NCBI GenBank assembly: GCA_028095005.1
Contig: CM051461.1
Coordinates: 166,504,574-166,568,573, forward strand
DNA: 64,000 nucleotides
Origin: Rhynchospora pubera
Lineage: Eukaryota > Streptophyta > Magnoliopsida > Poales > Cyperaceae
Direction: 5' to 3'
Below the pieces are notes generated by a model that saw nothing but the letters and a program-made list of their open reading frames with translations, was not told the DNA's origin and searched no databases. The position numbers and the translations under genes are program-made. Position 1 is the stretch's first letter; the number at the start of each line of letters is the position of its first letter. Positions 56,501 to 64,000 of the stretch are shown here, piece by piece.

Positions 56501-58570
56501 ATTTCATCAAAATAATCAATATTTAAAATCTTTATATTGTTTAGAATATGATTTATACCTTATTTATTCAAAAAAATTTGGATTATGCATGGTACTGATG
56601 CAAATAAATTGCAAAATAATGTAATTTTGAGCATTGTTTGAGCATTTCCTTTTTCGATAACTTATCATTTGAGCATTTTCAATCGTTAATGGATTCACTC
56701 TAAGTCATTTGATCATAATAATCTAAATTTAAATTTTTTAAACTATCTAGAATATGATTCATATGTTATTTTTTTAAAAAGATTGGATTATACGTGGTAA
56801 TTACGCATATAAAGTGCAAATTATGCAATTCTTAGCACCGTTTGGGCATTTTAATCGTTTCTGGATGCATTCTAACTTCTAAGTCATTTGATCACAATAA
56901 TCTCCATTTAAACTCTTTATCCTGTCTAGAATATGATTCATATTTTATTTATTGAAAATGAATAGATTATACATGGTAATTACGCATATAAAATGCAAAT
57001 AATGCAATTCAGAGCTTCGTTTGAGCATTTTAATTGTTTCCAGATTTATTCCAAGTCATTTTATCACAATAATCTACATTTATAATCTTTATACTATCTC
57101 AAATATGATTCATATGTTATTCATACAAAAGGATAGGATTATACATTGTAATTACGCATATAAATTGCAAATAATGAAATTCTGAGCATCATTTGAATAC
57201 TTGGTAATTACGCTATAAAGTGCCGGAGCATCGATTCCGCATTTCTGAATTCATTATAAATCAATTCAGCACAACAATCTACATTTAAACTCTTAATACT
57301 GTCTATAATATGATTAATATGTTATTTATTCGATAAGATTGGATTATACATGGTAATTATGCATATAAACTGCAAATAATGCAATTCTGAGCACCATTTT
57401 GGGCATTTCAATCGTTTTTTGATGCATTCTAAGTCATTTTATCACAATAATCTGCATTTAAACTCTTTATCTTGTCTAGAATATGATTCATATGTTATTT
57501 ATTAAAAAATATTGGATTATACTTGGTAATTACAAATATAATTTGCAATTAATGCAATTGTGAGCGTCGTTTGAGCATTTCAATTGTTTCCGTATTTATT
57601 CGGAGTAATTTGATCACATTAATCAAGATTTAAACTCTATATACTGTTTAGAATATCATTCATATGTTATTTATTCAAAAAGATTGGATTACACACGGTA
57701 ATTACGCATATAAAGTGCAAATAATATAATTCTGAGCTCCGTTTTGGTATTTCAATCATTTGTGAATGCATTCTAAGTCATTTTATTACAATAATCCACA
57801 TTTAAACTCTTTATACTAAGTAGAATATAATTCAAATGATATTTACTCAAAAAGATTGGATTATATATTGTAATTACGCATATAAAGTGCAAATAATATA
57901 ATTCTGAGCTCCGTTTTGGCATTTCAATCATTTGTGAATGCATTCTAAGTTATTGTATCACGATAATTTACATTTAAACTTTTTATACTGTTTATAATAT
58001 GATTAAAATGTTATTTATTCAAAAGGTTGGTTTATACATGGTAATTATGCATATAAAATGCAAATCAAGCAACTCCGAGCACCGTTTGAGCATTTCAATC
58101 ATTTCTAGATTCATTCTAAGTCATTTGATCACAATAATCTACATTTAAACTCTTTATAATGTCTTGAATATGATTCATATGTTATTTGTTGAAAAAGATT
58201 GGATTGCACATGGTAATTACGCATATAATTTGCAAATAATGCAATTCTGAGCACCGTTAGAGCATTTCAATTGTGTCGGGATTTATTCAAAGTCATTCTA
58301 TCGCAATAATCAACTTTTAAAATCTTTATACTGTCTAGAAAATGATTAATATATTATTTATTAAAAAATATTGGATTACATAGAAATTATTCATATAAAG
58401 TGCAAATAATAATTCTGAGCTCCGTTTTGGCATTTTCAATCATTTGTGAATGCATTCCAAGTCATTTTATCACAATAATCTACATTTAAACTCTTTATAT
58501 TGTGTGGAATATGATTTACATGTTATTTATTCAAAAAGATTGAATTATGCATGGTAATTACGCATATATA
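47560..58570 (+). repeat. About 172-bp satellite array, some 60 monomers
   Basis: An 11-kb head-to-tail array. A typical monomer runs from GGATTATACATGGTAATTAC through GCATATAAAGTGCAAATAAT, GAGCATTTCAATCGTTTCTG and CATTTAAACTCTTTATACTG to ATATGATTCATATGTTATTT and is about 172 bp, near the length of one nucleosome plus linker, as in many plant centromeric satellites. Monomers are clearly diverged and some are truncated or have extra insertions (for example 49760-49800, 52660-52690, 56640-56680). Both ends decay into ordinary AT-rich sequence. One MITE (48485-48898) interrupts it. Short frames inside have no coding meaning. Confidence 0.95.
48485..48898. mobile_element. 414-bp foldback MITE inside the satellite, Mutator-like
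   Basis: A nearly complete inverted repeat. The arms begin GAGAAAGTTTAATATGCACT and end with its inverse, with AAACATGCCATTTTTGGAA/TTCCAAAAATGGCAT near the middle. It is flanked by identical 9-bp TATAAAATG (48476-48484 and 48899-48907). Removing the element and one copy restores an ordinary satellite monomer. The subterminal sequence CTACATATTGAAATCTCAT links it to the family at 2571, 36476 and 36900. Confidence 0.9.
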
Positions 58571-59410
58571 TGGCATATAATCATAGGTACATTATGCATT
58601 ATCGATAAAAAAATTATAAGTAGATACTAAATTATGATATATATGGATCTGAAATTTTGATTTCCCAATGCTAAGATAAACTAACGAGGGCATCCGATTA
58701 TCAATTGTATACTTAAATCAGAACCACAAAATTAGAAAAAATTCGTTTACGCTCCTGTGGCATCACAGAGAAATAATTGTGATAATAAGAATTTGATGTT
58801 ATAATTAATTGGAGAGATAATCATTTTTTTTTCTTGGATAAATTGAATTGTGTTGGAGTTTTGGAGCATTAAGTTGGGCACTGGTTTAACTTTTAATAAC
58901 ATAATTGAGATATTCATCACAATCACTTACCGAAATTAATTGGATGACTAGTGGTATGTGGAATTTTTTTATTAAATTCAAATCTAAAATAACAAGAAAG
59001 GAGTTGGATATGCAAAAACTTTTTGGCGTTTGTGGGAAAATTGAAGCCTCATTTTTTAAGCTTATAGCTATTCTAATTTCATCTCTCAGATTCTCACGAA
59101 GGCCTCTGGTGATCTTGCAATTTCCTTTCATCAGTATTCAGTATTATTATAAATAAAAACCTGTGAGAGTCCTCTCCGAAAAATCTTAAAACCATTCGAC
59201 ACGGCTTCTGTTTATTTTATGGTGTTAATTATTTTATTCTCTTTGATACACAAACTCTGTAATCAAATATGATGCCGTCGGTAAAGGTAGTTAAAATGAC
59301 CCGTCTCAACAAGCGCCATTTTGAAGTGAATGCATAAAATCAGTTTTGGTGATAAAAAAAAACATTTGTTTTGGTCTCTACGCAAACCAGTCGGCGTGTG
59401 ATATCTCATT
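58571..59410. other. Gene-free AT-rich spacer
   Basis: Sequence after the satellite edge with overlapping short frames on both strands (about 58886-59156) that resemble no family. No repeats recognised. Confidence 0.4.
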
Positions 59411-59411
59411 T

Positions 59412-59808
59412 TTATATGCCTATTTTGACCATCATGTCAGAAGGTAAGTAGCCACTCGCCAGAAAATTAGCCAGATCTGCATACCAAGGCTCTTCTGCCT
59501 TCTGTTTTTCTCCAAAATTTCGGTCCGAAATTCTGAAATTTCGGTCCGAAATTTCTGCCACAGATACGATTTCAGCCATCACATCTTCAAATTTTGCCCC
59601 CAAATCTCCCTGCACAGAGAACAATTTTTCGTCAGGAAAAGAGTCATTGATAGGTATTTCAATTTCTTGTTTTTGGTTTGAGTGTAAGCGAGAGAGATGA
59701 TCAGCCACTGAATTTTCAGAGCCTTTTTTGTCCTTGATTTCAAGGTCAAATTCCTGCAAAAGTAACACCCATCGAATTAGCCTAGGTTTGGCATCCTTTT
59801 TGCTGAGA
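59412..59808 (-). pseudogene. Athila-like Ty3/Gypsy polyprotein fragment (RNase H end)
   Basis: The minus strand encodes SKKDAKPRLIRWVLLLQEFD then LEIKDKKGSENSVADHLSRL, the end of the RNase H region of Athila/Tat-type Ty3/Gypsy elements, followed by the linker toward integrase (PWYADLANFLASGYLPSD). It is cut at both ends: no reverse transcriptase upstream and no integrase downstream. Within the linker a 21-bp unit (59516-59532 and 59537-59553, each containing AATTTCGGTCCGAAATT) is duplicated in frame, giving ISDRNF twice. Confidence 0.85.
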
Positions 59809-59939
59809 CCTCTCTTTCGAGTATTTGGCTTACCTCAAGTACTTAGTTTATTTCACAACTTATTCTAGTTTATTGCCCTAAAAACGCTGCAGTTCGTTCT
59901 TAAGTAAACAATCAAACAAGTCATAAACATAATCAAGCA

Positions 59940-60329
59940 GCGTGCGCCGCTCACACTCTTCTCTCTCTCTCTCTCTCACCCCTTTCTCCTTCTCCGATCG
60001 CCCACATCAGTACATCACCCACTTCTTCTTTCACACTCGCCCCAGCCAAGGACCCCACCTCCACTTTCACTTAACCCTCTCAGCCAATGCCATAGAGATG
60101 ACAGTGATGTGAAAGAGAAAGAGAGAAACCCTAGCGCAAAAGAAATAGAAAGAGAGGGATAAACGCGGAAACGATGCTTCGCATCTCTCTCTTCTACAGT
60201 CAGCCTAGGGTTTGGGGTAGACAAGCTAGGGAAAGTCAACAGCACCATTTGATGGCTTGGAGGAAGAGAAACAAACGAGGCAGAGCACCAATAGAGAGAC
60301 AGATGGCGACCGCCGAGGTGAGTTTTAAG
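59940..60329 (+). other. Possible gene 5' end with a short first coding exon
   Basis: A CT-rich leader-like stretch with telo-box-like AAACCCTAG motifs on both strands precedes ATGGCGACCGCCGAG, followed by a strong donor GTGAGT at 60319. This could encode a first exon reading MATAE. No continuing exon could be identified in the next 3.7 kb, so the gene, if real, has a long intron or is a remnant. The minus-strand frame 60015-60248 is not recognised. Confidence 0.3.
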
Positions 60330-61437
60330 TCTATTTGATTTGATTTTTTTGTTCTTTTAGTTAAGACCTTTGATTCGATTAAATTGTTTTTTTAGCTGAT
60401 CCATTTACTTTCCTGAGTTTTCAATCTAAGTAGCTCCTGTTCCATTTCAATGGAAGCATAATAATATTTTGTGCCGGTCCATCTTCGCCTTTATTTTCAT
60501 TTTTCAAAAATGGGTGAAAAATTTCCTACGAGCTGCACTGGTAACTGGACTACTAGACTACCGGTACAAGTTCATTCAGCTATATTCATCTCCTTTATCG
60601 TTTCAATTGAGTCGATATAGAATGTATTGTCAATAGTTATTTTATCCTTTTTAAAATTCCCATATAAATAGTTATTACAGTAACTTTTATGATAAAATTT
60701 CTTTTGACATTTACAAATTTTTTATTTGGGAAGGTTGGAATATGAGAATGCTTCTAACTCTTAAATTGCTTGCTTTCTGTGATATAAAGGAAATTAATTT
60801 CTGATCATGGTGACATTATTTCCTTATAAATTCCATAAGTGTTTATGGCTATTTCCTTTTAATTTGCAGCGCAATTTTCTCAGTTGCTTTAATTGGATTT
60901 ATTGGAAATCTTAAATTATATGTGATAGAAATGGGAAAAAATATGTACTGTTAATAATTTATCCTCCACCAATATATATTACAACCATTGTAAAGTATAT
61001 TATCATTTCAGAATAAAGATTTTGATTTTGTTTAGCCGATATTAATATATGTAAGTGCTTTATCTACCAAATTATATATGATTTTGATTTAGTATACTGA
61101 TAACCAGTGAGATTTATTAATTAGTGAAATCGTATTTATTTATATTTATATTAATGAATTGATATACATTAATGACAAAAATTTACTATGCATTAATGTG
61201 AGCTATCTTAGGGCAGTAAAATTGGTGAGCTGTGGTTGACGGTTAATGCAAGGCCTAAGGGCATTAAATATATTAATTTACTGCATAATTAAAGCAATAA
61301 TAAGTTTTGTTTTCTGTTACTGTTTCTTTTATATATATATATGATGGTATGTGAGAAATATTGTCTGTACCTTTTAAATTGAGCCTTTCTTATCTATATT
61401 ATTTATTATCACAGGTATAGGCGGTAATGTTTTTGTA
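60330..61437. other. AT-rich non-coding stretch
   Basis: T-rich sequence with intron-like composition and no credible coding frame. It could be a first intron of the putative gene starting near 60304. Confidence 0.35.
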
Positions 61438-62242
61438 ATTGTTTGACCCTAATTTTTCATGATTGGAGACACAGACCAATTTATGAGGAGCTTGAGAAAA
61501 TCATGAAAAATAGCAAATGGATCCCAAAAATTATGGAAAAATACTCAGAAATTCAAGAGAAGATGAAGAAAATTATGGTGCTTTCAGAATGATCAAAGGA
61601 GCTGCAGAACCTCCATTTTATGCAAAGAGGCCCATAATTTTAGAGAAATTAAATAAAATAGAAGGAGGGGTATTTTTGGAAAATTCCTGATTTCATCGGA
61701 TTCTATATATTTTTCTGAGTATACACCTAAAATTTCATGGAGAAATTCAATAAGGAGGGGGTCCAAACAATTTATTTGGTTTCAGCAACAAATGAAAATT
61801 GATTTGAAAGGAGAAATGGAGGGGAACCATGAAGTTGTAAATGGAGAGAAGGAAATGGCGAAATTCAAATTCCCTCTTACAGAATCCGATAGATGCTCCT
61901 GTTTCCCTGTACACCGTACACAAGTAGTAGAGGTACCTCAATTGGTCCACAGTGAACCGAGTGCACGCGAGAAGCAGAGAAAGAATGTCGCTGAGGCTGT
62001 CTGCTTTGATCCCTTCGTGAAAGAGAGAGAGGATACACACGGAGTACCAGGTGTAAAGGAAACAGAGATGTCGAACCCACCTGACATACCACGGTGCACC
62101 AAATTCCAAGATCAACCAAGAAGAAGAAATGAAACGAGAAGGAGCTCCCAACTGAAATTCGAGTTGAGTCTAGTACGAAAACCGCCGGGCTCAGGAGGAT
62201 GGTTCACTGAACCTAGACGGAAAGAGAGGCAGACGCTTCGCC

Positions 62243-62250
62243 TATATAAG
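62243..62250 (+). promoter_or_regulatory. TATA box of an unidentified transcription unit
   Basis: TATATAAG in a GCCTATATAAGGAGC context, preceded by GC-richer sequence and followed by a C/A-rich leader. A donor-like AAAAAG/GTAAGA follows at 62441/62442, and TGGCGACTGGATTTGG at about 62459 vaguely resembles a tRNA-primed start of an LTR element. This could therefore be a host promoter or the promoter of a solo or truncated LTR beginning near TGTTTGACCC at about 61440. Confidence 0.5.
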
Positions 62251-62613
62251 GAGCATAGCAAGAGAAGAGGGGGCAGTTCCTAAGCACTCCGAAGAATACC
62301 CATTCCCACACACACTGACACACAGTTAGGATAGAATTAGATAGATATTTTCACAAGCACTTGTCGTGCACTGTAGAATAGGATTGAAAGGTAGGAATTG
62401 CGAGTCCAATTGAAGAGAGGACGTTGTACTGAAGCAAAAAGGTAAGAAAAGAGGTAAATGGCGACTGGATTTGGTGTAATTGCTTGATTCTTGAAGTTAA
62501 TTTGCGAATTTCGCTTTGATTGATGCTTGTTTCTGCCTTTTAAGCACAAATTGAGTAGTATTTGTTTTCATGATGGTCTTTCTGGATTTTCTTGATTAGA
62601 TTTAGGGATTTGA

Positions 62614-63144
62614 GATCCTATGCTATGGGTTCCATAGTATTAGGTGATCAATTGGTAAGGTTGGGACTGATTTCGGTTATGATAATGAAATTCTTGCATT
62701 TTGAAGCGCTTACTTTCCTTTTTGGATCCCTCTCGAAATCTTCTCTCTCTCGCAATCTCTAACTTGTCTTGATTGAATTTAGGAACCTGAGATCCTATGC
62801 CGTGGGTTCCACGGTACTAGGAGATCTGTTAGTGAAATGTTAAAGTCTAGTTTCGGTTTTAGAAATACGATTCTGACAGTTCAGTTATTCTTTCCTCTTC
62901 TTTCTTGATTAAACATAGGAAGCTGAGATCCTATGCCATGGGTTCCATGGTATTAGGTGATCAATTAATAAAAATTGAAGTCTATTTCAGTCTCAATAGT
63001 GAAGTTCTTGCATTTTAATCACCTTTGGTTGATCTTTTCTGATCTCCTTCGAAATCTTTCCTCTTTCTCTTAATCTCTGGCTTATCTTGATGGAATTTAG
63101 GAATCTGAGATCCTATGCCATGGGTTCCATGGTATTAGGTGATC
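62614..63144 (+). repeat. Four tandem hairpin units with covarying stems
   Basis: Four 36-nt hairpins lie at 62614-62649, 62791-62826, 62927-62962 and 63109-63144 (spacings 177, 136 and 182). Each is bounded by GATC and GATC, with the loop in GGGTTCC. The inner stems are CTATGG/CCATAG, CCGTGG/CCACGG, CCATGG/CCATGG and CCATGG/CCATGG. Relative to the last two, the first has a C-G pair changed to T-A and the second an A-T pair changed to G-C. The sequence between units is also related (TTTCGG and TCTTGAT(T/G)GAATTTAGGAA blocks). No coding sense. Function unknown; a structured RNA or an element leader are both possible. Confidence 0.75.
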
Positions 63145-63290
63145 AGTTAGTAAAGATCAAGGTTTAGTTTCGGCTTACAGGGTGAAATCCTTAGAATTTG
63201 ATCACATCCTTTTCTTTTCTCTTGGTCCTTCTTGATCGTGTTCTCCTTTTCCCCAATTTCTGATCCGATTATCTTGCCTATCTCCATTGA

Positions 63291-63444
63291 AGTCTATGCT
63301 AAGGGGTCCTTAGACATAGACTGGAGAAGGAAACCTAGCTTGAGGGTTCCTCATGACTAGGTACAGTTCACGGTCTAGGCTGAGGGTTCCTCAGTTCTAA
63401 ACCATGGTTCTTTAATAGGAGCTTGCATAGCTCGTATTAGAGAA
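63291..63444 (+). repeat. Four further consecutive hairpins
   Basis: These follow closely: 63291-63322 (AGTCTATGCTAAGG, loop GGT, CCTTAGACATAGACT), 63334-63361 (CCTAGCTTGAGG, loop GTT, CCTCATGACTAGG), 63369-63407 (a CTGAGG/CCTCAG core with longer imperfect arms, loop GTT) and 63408-63444 (AATAGGAGC/GCTCGTATT, loop TTGCATA). Two share the GGGTTCC apex of the upstream tandem units, with different stems. Confidence 0.65.
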
Positions 63445-64000
63445 TCTCTTTGTGTAAATCCTCAAAATTCAAGTCGAAATGCTGCCAAAATCTCGTCTCA
63501 TGTTATTTCTTTTAAGTTCTGGATTAATGCGCATAAATGTGGCTTTTGAGAATGTGTTGACATGACTTAATTATTTCTAGATTGCGAATTGGTGAAATAG
63601 TATGATTAAGTTACCAAAATGCACATGATAATATGAAATGGAATATCTGAGTGTCTCTGGACTTTAATAATAAAATGCTCCTTGTATCTAGGTTCTGAAC
63701 TTCCCTTTTGATTGTAATCTCAGTAGGAATCGTAATGATCTTATGGCCAAATATGTTCCTATTCTTCATAAAGTTCAATTTAGCATGAGAGATGCCAGCA
63801 ATTTCTAGTGTTCAGTTTCTGAGAAACCAGTAAACGTTGCAAATCCTGTGATTCCTTTTAGTAAATTTTGATTTCATGAACAATAGTGAAGTACAGTTTC
63901 TGTTGTCCTACATTGGACGTACCTTTGATTGTTTAGCTGCTCTTTAATTTGATGCCTATTCACTGTTTCCTGATTATTGAGCTTAACAAATTCATTCTTG
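63445..64000. other. Non-coding to window end
   Basis: AT-rich, without reading frame or recognised repeat. Confidence 0.4.

Noticed and set aside
47560..58570. CRISPR-like array of regularly spaced repeats
   Set aside because: The whole 172-bp unit is repeated with no unique spacers and strong divergence; it is a plant satellite.
61792..62283. 163-codon plus-strand frame
   Set aside because: It runs straight through the TATA box at 62243 and has the Arg/Lys/Glu composition of purine-rich DNA; the minus-strand frames there are its shadows.

Overview
The window is nuclear DNA of a flowering plant. Its four recognisable host genes (an AIPP2-like PHD-family chromatin protein, the 60S export adaptor NMD3, a BOU-type mitochondrial carrier and a PYR1/PYL1-type abscisic acid receptor) are plant orthologues or, for NMD3, a conserved eukaryotic protein with a plant-style promoter. 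Introns are AT-rich with canonical GT/AG borders, and the space between genes is full of plant transposons. The species cannot be named from the sequence.

Layout. 462-5029 (+): 3' half of an AIPP2-like gene, seven exons, with a 402-bp foldback MITE (9-bp target duplication) in an intron. 5.9-7.7 kb: a foldback-like element made of a pyrimidine-rich arm, degenerate 'TTACTCCC' repeats and a purine-rich arm. 7874-11951: a young non-autonomous LTR retrotransposon (two 1807-bp LTRs, TATCA duplications) that split an older inverted-repeat MITE and ends 448 bp before the NMD3 start codon. 12400-15017 (+): complete three-exon NMD3 with a telo-box and a site II motif. 15.4-24.9 kb: a cluster of about 0.6-kb foldback units, including a 1.16-kb palindrome; one unit is interrupted by a full-length, decayed L1-type LINE (17593-24629, minus strand) with a perfect 15-bp duplication. 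28341-30129 (+): BOU-like carrier, two coding exons. 30.4-40.5 kb: gene-free, with nested MITEs, hAT elements, two adjacent foldbacks in a TA microsatellite, and a second pyrimidine/tandem-repeat/purine element at about 38.2-39.1 kb. 41102-41722 (-): intronless PYL receptor. 43759-47479: a 3.7-kb Mutator-like element with about 230-bp terminal inverted repeats and no recognisable transposase. 47.56-58.57 kb: an 11-kb satellite array of about 172-bp monomers with signs of multi-monomer (higher-order) duplication and one 414-bp MITE inserted by a clean 9-bp duplication. 59.4-59.8 kb: fragment of an Athila-like Ty3/Gypsy polyprotein. 60.0-60.3 kb: a possible gene 5' end. 62.2-63.45 kb: a TATA-box promoter followed by eight small hairpins, four of them tandem copies whose stems differ by paired, compensating substitutions.

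The host genes are functionally unrelated (chromatin, ribosome export, mitochondrial transport, hormone perception) and show no operon-like relation. The most interesting unexplained items are the covarying hairpin array at 62.6-63.4 kb, the satellite with higher-order structure, and the two unrelated elements sharing the same pyrimidine/tandem-repeat/purine architecture. All alignments and counts were done by eye.
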